Shown here piece after piece: positions 45,893-54,551 of a stretch of 64,000 bases of DNA. Numbering within the stretch: the first letter of the stretch is position 1; every line of letters begins with the position of its first letter. The DNA comes from an uncultured Erythrobacter sp. (GTDB taxonomy: Bacteria; Pseudomonadota; Alphaproteobacteria; Sphingomonadales; Sphingomonadaceae), in contig CAJXJR010000002.1 in NCBI GenBank assembly GCA_913055155.1, positions 2,501 to 66,500 of the forward strand, written 5' to 3'. The notes below the pieces were generated by a model that saw only the letters and a list, made by a program, of their open reading frames with translations, had not been told where the DNA came from and did not search any database. The translations under genes and the position numbers were made by a program.

Positions 45893-47098
45893 CTATTCCG
45901 GGCGCGGTACGGTGGCCAGCAGCAGGGCCGCCAGCACCACCAGTACGGCCAGCAGCACGAACAGGCCCGAGAACCCGAAAACCGGGACCATGGCCAACGT
46001 AAGGCCGGGCATTACCAGCGACGGTACGGTGTTGGTTAGATTGAAGAATCCCAGGTCACGCCCCCGATGCTGCGGGCGTGGCAGCACGCGCAGGGTCTGC
46101 GCCGAATGCAGCGCCAGGAAGATGGAGGAGGCAAGGCCGAACAGGCCATAGCCTACCAGTGCCAGCGGCAGCGCCGTGGCACCGGCCATCAACAGCAGCG
46201 CGACTGCCGTACCAGCGGCGCAAATCGCCAGCGGCAGAATCGGGCGATTGTTGCGATCCGCCCAGCGCCCCACCAGCAAGGTGGCCGGCACGGCGGCGAA
46301 CAGCACCAGCCCGAAAACGCGCGCGGCATCGTTGTCGCTGATCTGGTCAGACACGCTGCGCAACCAGATGTAGAGATAGGCGAACAGCGCGGCCTCGGCG
46401 ATCTGGACCAGCAGCCGCGCAAACCACATGCGCAGCACCAGCGCGCGCGGACGCGGATCGACAGGGCCTGCCGCCTGGGCGACCGGGGCCATCAATTCGG
46501 GAAAAGGTTTCGGGCGCCCCAGCAGCAGCACCGGCAAGACGCACAGCGCCACCAGCGATGCGACCATGACCAGCCGCATGTCGGCAGCAGCAAGGCCGGG
46601 AATGGTCACCAGCGCGCCCGAAGCCGCCCCCAGCGCGGGCGCAAGCGAAAGCAGTCCGCCAAGCAGCCCCTTCTGCCGGTCCGGCACGAAATCGCCTGCC
46701 ATGGCTGCCAGCGGCGCCAGCATCATGTTGAGCGCCAGCTGCCAGCCAACCAGCAACAGCAGCAGCATGACCAGCCCGTCCGCCAGCGCCATGGCAACCA
46801 GCAGCGTGCAACTGAGCAACAGCCCGAGGGCGATCCAGCCGCCGCGATTGCCCGTGCGGTCGGACAGCCAGCCGAAAAAGATGTTGGAAACACTCGCCGC
46901 CGTGGCACCGGCGAAGGCGCAATAGGCCAGCCAGCTTACGTGCTCGCCGCCGGCCATGGCTTCCACGCGCACCGGCAGCAGGATCGTGAGGAACGGCACA
47001 TAGGCCATCGCCCCACCTGCGGCGGCCAGCGCGTAAAGCAGCATGAAGCGCAGGCTCTGGCGCTCGCCGCCTGCGGCAGCAACGCCTTGCACGCTCAT
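45893..47098 (-). CDS. MFS transporter (putative sugar transporter)
   Basis: The product is 401 aa with 12 membrane helices; NIFFGWLSDRTGNRGGWIALGLLL (loop 2-3 signature GxxSDRxG) identifies the major facilitator fold. It overlaps the LacI gene by ATGA and lies upstream of GH3. The last third has PRPQHRGRDLGFFNLTNTVPSL, seen in oligosaccharide-type carriers. It probably imports a gluco-oligosaccharide. The start is at ATG 47098 (MSVQG...); the frame is open upstream but overlaps the LacI gene. Confidence 0.85.
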   Translation of the reverse strand: MSVQGVAAAGGERQSLRFMLLYALAAAGGAMAYVPFLTILLPVRVEAMAGGEHVSWLAYCAFAGATAASVSNIFFGWLSDRTGNRGGWIALGLLLSCTLLVAMALADGLVMLLLLLVGWQLALNMMLAPLAAMAGDFVPDRQKGLLGGLLSLAPALGAASGALVTIPGLAAADMRLVMVASLVALCVLPVLLLGRPKPFPELMAPVAQAAGPVDPRPRALVLRMWFARLLVQIAEAALFAYLYIWLRSVSDQISDNDAARVFGLVLFAAVPATLLVGRWADRNNRPILPLAICAAGTAVALLLMAGATALPLALVGYGLFGLASSIFLALHSAQTLRVLPRPQHRGRDLGFFNLTNTVPSLVMPGLTLAMVPVFGFSGLFVLLAVLVVLAALLLATVPRPE

Positions 47099-48150
47099 GC
47101 CGGTTTCGGGGGCGAAGCTACGGATTCGCGTTCGACCAGGCTGCCTTCGACCACCACCGGCATCGGCGGCAGTTCCTCGTCCCGCTGCGCCTTGATCAGC
47201 AGCTCCACCGCACGGCTGACTGTCTCGGCCACCGGCTGGTCGACTGCCGTCAGCGGCGGCTGGACGAACCGCACGACAGGCGTGTTGTCGAAGCTGATCA
47301 GCGAAAGGTCGCCCGGAACCTTCAAGCCCATCTCGTGCGCCACCTTGTTGGTGGCCAGGGCCATCTGGTCGTTCCCGGCGATGATCGCGGTTGGCCGGTT
47401 GCGCCGTTCCAGCAGGGTGCGTGCGGCCTGCTCTCCCGAGGCAAAGCTGAAATCGCCACGCTCGCACAGCCCGTCGGTATCGAGCCCGTGGTGATGCATC
47501 GTCGCGAGCCAGCCGTCCTTGCGCCACTGGCTCAGCGCATATTCCTTGGCCCCGGCGATAAAGCCCACGCGGGTGTGGCCCTTGGCAATCAGGTGCTCGG
47601 TAGCCATGCGCGCCAGCCGATCGTCACCCATGGTGATCGACAGGCCACCGGTCTCGCGCGAGCCGATGCGCACGTAGGGGATCTTGTGCTTGTCGAGCAG
47701 GCCGGTGATCTGCGCGTTGTCACCGTGCGGCGGAGTGAGAATCACGCCATCGGGCTGCAAGGCGGCAATCGCGCCTTTCAGCTCGCGCTCGATATGATCG
47801 CTGCGGGTATCGACCAGTTCGAAGATCAGGCGATAGCCGTATTCGGCGCATTTCAGCATGCCGCCCAGCAACATCTGGTCGATCCAGTCGCGACCTTCGC
47901 GCGCGCGCCAGTCGGCAATCGTGCGTTCGCGATCGTTGAGCGCCAGGATCAGGTAGCTGCGCGACCCGCTCATGCGCTGTGCGGCGATCGAGGGGACATA
48001 ACCCAGCTTGTCGATCGAGGCCTGGACGCGCTCCTTCATCTCGGGGCGGACATTGGCCTCGTTGTTGATGACACGGCTGACTGTCTGCAGCGAAACGCCG
48101 GCATCGGCGGCCACGTGCTTGATCGTTACGGATTGTCGGCGACGCGCCAT
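47095..48150 (-). CDS. LacI family transcriptional regulator
   Basis: The product is 351 aa. The N-terminal helix-turn-helix reads VTIKHVAADAGVSLQTVSRVINNEANVRPEMKERVQASIDKLGYVPS, with the LacI recognition helix. The C-terminal periplasmic-binding-like domain has a sugar pocket (DGVILTPP, GDDRLARMATEHLIAKGHTRVGFIAG). It likely represses the carbohydrate genes around it when the sugar is absent. ATG 48150 is chosen; a longer frame to 48216 is not supported by a Shine-Dalgarno sequence. It overlaps the MFS gene start. Confidence 0.93.
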   Translation of the reverse strand: MARRRQSVTIKHVAADAGVSLQTVSRVINNEANVRPEMKERVQASIDKLGYVPSIAAQRMSGSRSYLILALNDRERTIADWRAREGRDWIDQMLLGGMLKCAEYGYRLIFELVDTRSDHIERELKGAIAALQPDGVILTPPHGDNAQITGLLDKHKIPYVRIGSRETGGLSITMGDDRLARMATEHLIAKGHTRVGFIAGAKEYALSQWRKDGWLATMHHHGLDTDGLCERGDFSFASGEQAARTLLERRNRPTAIIAGNDQMALATNKVAHEMGLKVPGDLSLISFDNTPVVRFVQPPLTAVDQPVAETVSRAVELLIKAQRDEELPPMPVVVEGSLVERESVASPPKPA

Positions 48151-48441
48151 GGCGATCAGTTCCCCGTCATGCCCGAACCGGTGCAGGCCTGATCGGTAGC
48201 CGCCTCTTCGCCGCATGGCCAGACAGGCACCCTGTCCAATGTCATGCGCTTGGGGAAATCAGGCGCAATTTCCCCGGACCGCGCGCAGCCGTCAGGCCGT
48301 GCGGCAGTGGCAATTGCGGTGGCAGTGATGGGGCGTGCGGCAAGCGTGCGCGGTGCCGGCGCAGTCTGGAACATCGGTCTTCCCTGTTGGGCTCCCTCGC
48401 GACGGGGTCTTACCATGCCCGCCGCGAGGGGCCGTGAAAAA

Positions 48442-48475
48442 ATGGGCTCCCGCGTAGGAGCACGCAGGAGCCCAT
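48442..48475 (-). terminator. Intrinsic terminator downstream of the TonB receptor
   Basis: On the minus strand ATGGGCTCC (48475-48467) pairs with GGAGCCCAT (48450-48442) around a 16-base loop, and is followed by TTTTTC. It lies 29 bases beyond the receptor stop at 48504. The rest of the 353-base gap 48151-48503 shows no supported gene. Confidence 0.85.
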
Positions 48476-48503
48476 CTTCGTCTCGCGCGAAGGAGCCTTC
48501 GAC

Positions 48504-51500
48504 TTAGAAGTTGAAGCGCGCGATAAAGGTGAAGCGGCGATCGTTGCGGAACGCCGAGCGGGTGATCCGCGTGCCGTCGTAGTCGATCACCTGCGAAGTC
48601 TCGGTGACTTCGTCGAGCAGGTTCACGCCCTGCACGCCGATCTTCAGGTAATCGGTCACGTCGTAGAAGATCGAAGCGTCGAGTTGCCCGGTCGATTCCT
48701 GCCAGATCGGCGAGAACGGGAAGATATCGTCTCGCGGCGTGATCAGGAATTCCGAACGCCAGTTGTAGGCCGCACGGGCCGAGAATCCGCCCATCTCGTA
48801 GAACACCGTCGCGTTGATGGTGTGCTCCGAAATCCCGGCCAAGGGCTGCAGGCTGACGAAGGGGCTGCCGTTCAGCGGACCCACTGCCCCGGCGATCGAC
48901 GGAGAACCGATATCCGACAGGTTGGGGTTGGGGAAGTCGCCACCATCGATATAGGTATAGGTGAACTGCGTACCCAGACCGCCGAGGAGGCCCGGCAGGA
49001 AGTCATAGGTCTGCTGGTGGGCGATTTCGAAGCCGGTCAGCGTACCGCTGATATCGTTCGCGGGGCCGGTGATGATGACATCTTCCGACGTTCCGCTGGG
49101 CGCGGTATAGTTCACAACGCCCGTGCCCGTGGTCACGATGCCGGAAATATCCTTGGCAAAGACCGCCGCAGTCAGCGAGCCCACCCGATCGAAGTACCAT
49201 TCGACGGACAGGTCGTAGTTCCAGGATTCGACCGGCAGCAGGTTGCGGTTACCGGTGCGGATGGAGAGCAGCGGGCCAGAGTCCACGCGGCCGCTGAAGC
49301 CCAGCACGCCGCCGGCATTGAACAGTTGCAGGTCGGGGCGGGAAATGCCCTTCGAAACCGCACCGCGAATGACCCAGCCGGTTCCGCTGTCGAGGCGGAC
49401 GTTGAGCGAGGGCAGCCAGTGATCGAAAGTGATGTCGCGATCGTCCGGGATCGGCTCACCCGTGTGCAGCGCGGCGAAGTCCGCCAGGCGCTGGCCGGTC
49501 AGGTTGCAGTACAGCCGTTCCTGTCCGGCCGGCACCGGGGTCTGGCACAGTGCCTGGATCTCTTCCACCTGCACGATGCCATCGCCGTTGCCGCCGATCG
49601 AGGGATCGTCGAACTGGTTGGCCTGGGGGAAGCCGATCAGCGCGTCGGAGCTGATTGCGGTTTCCACGTAGCGCACGCCAATGTTACCGGCCAGTTCCCA
49701 GCCACCGGCAAAGTCATGCCCGAAATCGATGCGGGCATAGGCCGCCTTGGTCACTTCGGTGACGTTGGAAATTTCCGGCGGGCAGAAAGGGTCGCAAGCG
49801 ACGGTTTCGCCGGTCACGGGATTGGTCGAGGTACGACCGGCCACGCCCAGGTTGAAACGCTCCGGCGTCACCGCCCATTCGGAGATCTCGTCCCACTGCT
49901 CCTGCACGTCGCCTGCCAGGTAGTCGGCAAGGAAATCGTCGCCGCCGTAGAACCAGGCCTGGCCGTTCGGGATCGGCGTCGCCGTGTTGCCACGCTGGAA
50001 GTTGTCGGCGAACGGATCGCGCAGGTTCGTGTAGTCGGGGAAATCGTCGGTGAAGGCGCCGCCGGCAATGGCGTTTTCCTGCCCCGGCAGGCCGGTGTAG
50101 AAACGGCCCGGCGTGAAGCCCGACCAATCCGGGACATAGGGCCCGCCTTCGGAGAAGCAGCCCGGACCTTCGCCCCACGGAGCACAACCACCACGGCCGG
50201 CCCACGGAGCCGACAGGTTGCCCCAGGTGCTGAAATCGGTGTTGCGGGTCGTGCGGTCGCGATTGGCCCAGCGGGCACCGAAACGTGCGGTACGGAAGAA
50301 GCCGTCGCCGATGTCGTATTCAACGTCACCGCTCAGGGTGTACATGTTGCCATCGTTGCGCTCGCGGCTGTCGAGACCGAACCAGTAGTAGGTGTAGAAC
50401 CCGCTGGAGAAATAGTCGGCCGGAGCCCCCGGAGGCGCCAGGAACTGCACGTTGGGCGTGGTGCCCGAAAGGTCGAGGTCGATATCGGCCCAGGTGCTCA
50501 TGGCACCGAACACCGAATCCCGGTTGAGGTCGGAATTGACGATCTGCCCTTCGAACTTCACAGCCAGGCGATCGGTCAGCTCCATGTATGTGTCGATGGA
50601 GATGTCTTCGGTGACGGTGCGGGTGTCACGCAGGAAGCGCAGCGAATCCATCGGGATGCCACCCAGGCCGAACGGCGTGGCGTAGGCATCTCCGACATTG
50701 TCGGTAAGGATGCCACTGACGAACTGGCCGTTCTGGTCATAGGTGAAATCGGTGCCTGGGCGCGCCTCGGGCGCGGAAACACCATCGTCGATGCGGCCCA
50801 GCAGGGCAAATTCCTCGGTGAAGAAGCTCGCTTCGGAACGCAGGTATTCGACCGTCAGCAGGAAGCGGCCGTCGTTGCTTTCGAACTGGCCCACGGCGGA
50901 GATCGCTTCGCGCTCGCGGTCGAGGTCGGTTGTGCGTACACCGGCATATTGCGGCACGATCACCGAGCCCGCCGGCGGGAAATTGCTCTCGTCGTAGTTC
51001 TGCACATCGCCGAAGCCGCCCGAGTTCACATCGAACACGCGCAGGCAGCCGCCGCTCAGGTCGGCGTTGCGATAGCAGGGGTCGGCAACCTGCGAGGCGT
51101 CCGTCCGGCTGCGCAGTTCCGAATAGGAATAGGCCAGCTGCAAGCCGAAGGTGCCGATGCCGGTATCGAAGGTGTTGGAGCCGAGCACGTTGAAGGTCGG
51201 CGACCATTCTTCGCGCAGGTCGCCGTAGTTGCCCTCGATCGAACCGGCGATGTTCAGGCCGGGATTGTCCAGCGGCTTGCGAGTGACAAGGTTGACGAGA
51301 CCGGCAATCTGGCCCTCGATCATGTCGGCAGTGGTATTCTTGAACACTTCGACGCGGCCGACCAGTTCCGGCGACACGTCCTCGAAGCTCAGGCTGCGGC
51401 CACCCGTGGCGGAGAAGATGTCACGCCCGTTGAGTTCGGAGCGGACATAGGGAAGGCCGCGAATGATGACGCCGGTACCTTCGACCGAGAAGCGGTCGGG

Positions 51501-51863
51501 GTCGGTAGTCTTCTCGAAACGGCCGATGTTCACACCGGGCACACGCTGCAGTGCTTCGGTAACGGAACGGTCGGGCAGAGCGCCGATGTCTTCGGCGGTG
51601 ATCACGTCGACGACGGTATCTGCGTTTTCCTTGAAGTCCTGCGCGCTTTCCAGCGAGGCGCGGAAACCGCTGACGATGATGACGTTGTCTTCCGCCGGGG
51701 CAGGCTCGGCTGCGTTATCGTCCTCCGGCACTTCCTGCGCCAGGGCGACATTGCTGGCGGCCATGCACAGGGCGAGGCCGGAAACACCGGCAAGCGCGCG
51801 GCTGCGGCCACCAAAGATCGTAATGCGACTATCGATTCGAGCTGACACGTACTGCCTCCCCAT
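48504..51863 (-). CDS. TonB-dependent receptor, Caulobacter/Xanthomonas carbohydrate type
   Basis: The product is 1119 aa. It has a long signal region (GVSGLALCMAASNVALAQ), a TonB-box-like EDNVIIVSGFRASLESA and a plug domain (VITAEDIGALPDRSVTEALQRVPGVNIGRF, FEDVSPELVGRVEVFKNTTADMIEGQIAGLVNLVTRKPLD). A large barrel ends in RFTFIARFNF. It would import an oligosaccharide through the outer membrane. The start at 51863 is placed at MGRQYVSARID. Two LacI-type palindromes lie upstream. It diverges from the halogenase-like gene. Confidence 0.93.
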   Translation of the reverse strand: MGRQYVSARIDSRITIFGGRSRALAGVSGLALCMAASNVALAQEVPEDDNAAEPAPAEDNVIIVSGFRASLESAQDFKENADTVVDVITAEDIGALPDRSVTEALQRVPGVNIGRFEKTTDPDRFSVEGTGVIIRGLPYVRSELNGRDIFSATGGRSLSFEDVSPELVGRVEVFKNTTADMIEGQIAGLVNLVTRKPLDNPGLNIAGSIEGNYGDLREEWSPTFNVLGSNTFDTGIGTFGLQLAYSYSELRSRTDASQVADPCYRNADLSGGCLRVFDVNSGGFGDVQNYDESNFPPAGSVIVPQYAGVRTTDLDREREAISAVGQFESNDGRFLLTVEYLRSEASFFTEEFALLGRIDDGVSAPEARPGTDFTYDQNGQFVSGILTDNVGDAYATPFGLGGIPMDSLRFLRDTRTVTEDISIDTYMELTDRLAVKFEGQIVNSDLNRDSVFGAMSTWADIDLDLSGTTPNVQFLAPPGAPADYFSSGFYTYYWFGLDSRERNDGNMYTLSGDVEYDIGDGFFRTARFGARWANRDRTTRNTDFSTWGNLSAPWAGRGGCAPWGEGPGCFSEGGPYVPDWSGFTPGRFYTGLPGQENAIAGGAFTDDFPDYTNLRDPFADNFQRGNTATPIPNGQAWFYGGDDFLADYLAGDVQEQWDEISEWAVTPERFNLGVAGRTSTNPVTGETVACDPFCPPEISNVTEVTKAAYARIDFGHDFAGGWELAGNIGVRYVETAISSDALIGFPQANQFDDPSIGGNGDGIVQVEEIQALCQTPVPAGQERLYCNLTGQRLADFAALHTGEPIPDDRDITFDHWLPSLNVRLDSGTGWVIRGAVSKGISRPDLQLFNAGGVLGFSGRVDSGPLLSIRTGNRNLLPVESWNYDLSVEWYFDRVGSLTAAVFAKDISGIVTTGTGVVNYTAPSGTSEDVIITGPANDISGTLTGFEIAHQQTYDFLPGLLGGLGTQFTYTYIDGGDFPNPNLSDIGSPSIAGAVGPLNGSPFVSLQPLAGISEHTINATVFYEMGGFSARAAYNWRSEFLITPRDDIFPFSPIWQESTGQLDASIFYDVTDYLKIGVQGVNLLDEVTETSQVIDYDGTRITRSAFRNDRRFTFIARFNF

Positions 51864-51943
51864 TGATTCGCCCTGTTTTTCCGGGCGATATCGTACAAAA
51901 GTTGCCACGCCGGCGCGGCGTTCCATGACCTGCATATCAAAAA

Positions 51944-51957
51944 TGTGAGCGTTCACA
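51944..51957. promoter_or_regulatory. LacI-type operator 1 in the receptor/halogenase promoter
   Basis: The 14-base near-palindrome TGTGAGCGTTCACA is centred on CG at 51950-51951. It lies about 85 bases ahead of the TonB receptor start and 22 bases (two helical turns) from operator 2. Confidence 0.75.
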
Positions 51958-51965
51958 ACCGTAAA

Positions 51966-51979
51966 AATGAACGTTCACA
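51966..51979. promoter_or_regulatory. LacI-type operator 2 in the receptor/halogenase promoter
   Basis: AATGAACGTTCACA contains the perfect palindrome TGAACGTTCA (51968-51977), centred on CG at 51972-51973. Together with operator 1 it could bind two dimers on the same face of the helix. It serves both divergent genes. Confidence 0.75.
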
Positions 51980-52144
51980 TTTTGGGTCACGTGGTGTAAC
52001 TCATTTGCAATAGCGGCCACCCGGTCCCCGGGCAGCACGGTCTTTCGTCCGGTTTTGCGCAAAGCCGGGAAGCCCGCTACGCCGGTGGCAAGAAGAACCG
52101 GTGAAGAGAGGGCCGGTAAAAAAGAGGATAGGGCGAGCAAGACC

Positions 52145-53656
52145 ATGGCTATTGAGAAGATCGTGATCGTCGGCGGGGGAACGGCCGGATGGATGGCTGC
52201 GGCCCCGCTCTCGCGCCTGAAAAGCGGGCGCGACCTTTCGGTAACGCTCGTCGAATCCGAAGCCATCGGCACGGTCGGTGTAGGCGAGGCGACGATCCCG
52301 CCCTTCCGCGAGTTCAACCAGGCGCTGGAAATCAGCGACAGCGAAATGCTCAGTGCCGTCCAGGGCACCTTCAAGCTGGGCATCCAGTTCGACAACTGGG
52401 GCGCCAGGGGCGACAGCTACATCCACCCTTTCGGCAATTACGGCTACACCATCGGCGGCCTGTCATTCCACCAGATCTGGCATCACATGAAGATGGCCGG
52501 CGACAAGCGCCCGATCCAGGCCTTCAACGTGGAGACGATGGCAGCCTATTTCGGGCGTTTCATGCGCTCCGAAGACGTCAAGCGCGACGACCTGCCACCA
52601 GTCAACTACGCCTACCACCTCGATGCCGGCCTGTATGCCCGGTTCCTGCGCAAGTACGCCGAGAGCCGCGGCGTAGTGCGCAAGGAAGGCAAGGTCTGCG
52701 ACGTGCAACTCGATGGCGAGAGCGGGGATGTAACGTCGATCAAGCTCGAAGATGGCACGGTGATCGACGGCGACCTGTTCATCGACTGCTCCGGCTTTCG
52801 CGGCCTGCTGATCGAGCAGGCACTGGAAACCGGCTACGAGGACTGGACGCACTGGCTGCCCTGCAACCGCGCCGTCGCCCTGCCATGCAACCGCGACGAC
52901 GGCTCTCCCCCGCCGCCCTTCACCAAGGCAACCGCCCATGGTGCCGGCTGGCAATGGCAGGTGCCGCTGCAGCACCGTAACGGCAACGGACATGTCTATT
53001 GCGATGCCTTCATGTCCGCCGACGAAGCGACGGACATCCTGGTGAAGAACATGGCCGGCAAGCCGACGGCGGAACCCAACCACCTGCGCTTCGTCACCGG
53101 TCGGCGGAAGCAGTTCTGGAATCGCAACGTGGTGGCGCTGGGGCTTTCGGCGGGCTTCATGGAGCCGCTCGAATCGACCTCTATCCACCTCATCAACACC
53201 GGTATCAACAAGCTGATCGCATTGCTGACGCTGGACGATATCAGCGACGCTGCGCGCAACACTTTCAACCGCCTGACGGGCAAGGAATATGCGCGCATCC
53301 GCGACTTCCTGATCCTGCATTACAACGCCACGACGCGCGACGATACCGAGTTCTGGAACTACTGCCGCACCATGAGCGTGCCCGACAGCCTGACCGAGAA
53401 GGTCGAACTGTTCCAGACCACCGGCCAGATCTTCCGTGAGGAGGACGAACTTTTCACCGAGACCAGCTGGGCGGCGGTGATGATGGGCCAGGGCATCCCG
53501 ATGCAGAGCCACAATGCCATGGCCGCCTCGCTCGACCAGCAAAAGACGAAGCAGGAACTGGACGAGATCGAGAAGTCCATCCGGTTCTTCGTGCAGCACA
53601 TGCCGGGACACGCCGAATACATCGCCAAGTACTGTCCTGCCCAACCAGTGCACTAG
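52145..53656 (+). CDS. Tryptophan-halogenase-like flavin-dependent enzyme
   Basis: The product is 503 aa. FAD motif GGGTAGWMAA (about residues 10-19), the halogenase signature WQWQVPLQHR (W-x-W-x-I/V-P), Lys77 in GTFKLGIQF (equivalent to the catalytic Lys79 of PrnA) and Glu near 342 in FMEPLESTS (equivalent to PrnA Glu346) are all present. Flavin-dependent halogenases add Cl or Br to aromatic rings using reduced flavin. Members next to sugar TonB receptors are common in alphaproteobacteria, but their true substrate is not established. It is divergent from the receptor and shares the LacI operators. Confidence 0.88.
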   Translation: MAIEKIVIVGGGTAGWMAAAPLSRLKSGRDLSVTLVESEAIGTVGVGEATIPPFREFNQALEISDSEMLSAVQGTFKLGIQFDNWGARGDSYIHPFGNYGYTIGGLSFHQIWHHMKMAGDKRPIQAFNVETMAAYFGRFMRSEDVKRDDLPPVNYAYHLDAGLYARFLRKYAESRGVVRKEGKVCDVQLDGESGDVTSIKLEDGTVIDGDLFIDCSGFRGLLIEQALETGYEDWTHWLPCNRAVALPCNRDDGSPPPPFTKATAHGAGWQWQVPLQHRNGNGHVYCDAFMSADEATDILVKNMAGKPTAEPNHLRFVTGRRKQFWNRNVVALGLSAGFMEPLESTSIHLINTGINKLIALLTLDDISDAARNTFNRLTGKEYARIRDFLILHYNATTRDDTEFWNYCRTMSVPDSLTEKVELFQTTGQIFREEDELFTETSWAAVMMGQGIPMQSHNAMAASLDQQKTKQELDEIEKSIRFFVQHMPGHAEYIAKYCPAQPVH

Positions 53657-53712
53657 CACGCGCTGCAGGCGTCACGCCGCCCTGCCCGGCCCCATGTCGA
53701 ATTGCCGCGAGC

Positions 53713-53730
53713 CTGTCATAGACCGGTCAT
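53713..53730 (+). promoter_or_regulatory. Pho-box-like direct repeat upstream of the response regulator gene
   Basis: CTGTCAT-AGAC-CGGTCAT is a 7-4-7 direct repeat with an 11-base period, as in Pho boxes (CTGTCAT-N4-CTGTCAC in E. coli). It ends 46 bases before ATG 53777. The same element type is found before the transglycosylase gene and, weaker, before the surface lipoprotein gene. Confidence 0.5.
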
Positions 53731-53776
53731 GCAAGCTTGGCAGTGCTTTGCCCGAGACAAACCGGGCATGGGGCCA

Positions 53777-54454
53777 ATGGACCGCATCAGCATATTCACG
53801 ACCGACAGCGAAGCGGCGCAATTCGCCGATTTCTCGCAAGGCGAAGCGGTCTTCACCTTTACCCGGCTGACGCCCGACGGCCCGCGCGCGCTGGTGGACG
53901 GGCGCGCATGGGTTTTCGTCGACTGGCTGATGGACAGCCTTTCCGGCCTGGAACTGGTGCGCCGCCTGAGGGCTGATCCGCGCATGCGCGATGCGCACAT
54001 CACCATGGTGCTGGAAGAAGACGATCCGGAAGACCGCCGCAGGGCGCTGAAAGCCGGTGCGGACGACTATGCCGTGGGCCCGCTTGACCGGCAGGCGATG
54101 CTTGACCGGGTGCTGTCGCTGTTCGCCGAAGGCCACGCGAATGGAAATTCGGGACACGTGCTGGACCTTGGCGACCTGCAGGTCAACGTCGCGGGACAAC
54201 AGGCACGCTGGCAGGACGAACTGATCGTGCTGCGCCCCAACGAGTTCCGCCTGCTGCGCTTCCTGGCGGAAAACCCCAACCGGGTGTTCTCTCGACAGGA
54301 ACTGATCGAGGCGCTGGGCAAGGATGGCGACCCCGATTACCTTCGCACCGTCGATGTCTGGATCAAGCGGCTTCGGCAGGGCCTGCGCAATGCCGGCGCC
54401 GGCCACCTGCTGCGCACGGTGCACGGGCGCGGCTACGTGCTCGACCTGATCTGA
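53777..54454 (+). CDS. OmpR/PhoB-type response regulator with degenerate receiver
   Basis: The product is about 225 aa. The N-terminal receiver keeps the phosphorylatable Asp49 (VFVDWLMDSLSGLEL). It lacks other key residues: the acidic pair is T9-D10, the Thr/Ser switch position is Leu79 (ITMVLEE), and the Lys of the usual 'TKP' is Gly101 (YAVGPLD). The C-terminal winged helix (about 130-225: VLRPNEFRLLRFLAENPNRVFSRQELIEAL ... RTVDVWIKRLRQGLR ... RTVHGRGYVLD) is intact. It may act without classical phosphorylation. No sensor kinase is adjacent. ATG 53768 is an alternative start. Confidence 0.82.
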   Translation: MDRISIFTTDSEAAQFADFSQGEAVFTFTRLTPDGPRALVDGRAWVFVDWLMDSLSGLELVRRLRADPRMRDAHITMVLEEDDPEDRRRALKAGADDYAVGPLDRQAMLDRVLSLFAEGHANGNSGHVLDLGDLQVNVAGQQARWQDELIVLRPNEFRLLRFLAENPNRVFSRQELIEALGKDGDPDYLRTVDVWIKRLRQGLRNAGAGHLLRTVHGRGYVLDLI

Positions 54455-54498
54455 GCTTCCTCGACCAGGAACCCACCTCGCTCCGTACGAACGAAGAA

Positions 54499-54525
54499 CC
54501 CCTCCCACCCCGAAGGTGGAAGGGG
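54499..54525. terminator. Hairpin between response regulator and TonB receptor genes
   Basis: CCCCT-C-CCACC (54499-54509) pairs with GGTGG-A-AGGGG (54515-54525) with one mismatch and a loop of five. It lies between two convergent genes. No long T-run, so its strength is uncertain. Confidence 0.5.
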
Positions 54526-54551
54526 CCCGTTCTCTTACCAGAGCCGTGTAA

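Noticed and set aside
43581-46151. A long open plus-strand frame across the GH3 gene
   Set aside because: It runs over the operator and start region of GH3 and has no domain; codon composition is that of an antisense frame.
48156-48416. Small minus-strand frame between LacI and the TonB receptor
   Set aside because: No family, signal or ribosome site; it lies after the receptor terminator and reads as Pro/Ala/Arg-rich noise.
48684-51845. A very long open frame on the plus strand opposite the sugar-type TonB receptor
   Set aside because: It has low-complexity, Gly/Arg/His-rich translation with no domain, and is a typical antisense frame of a GC-rich gene. The receptor on the minus strand is unmistakable.
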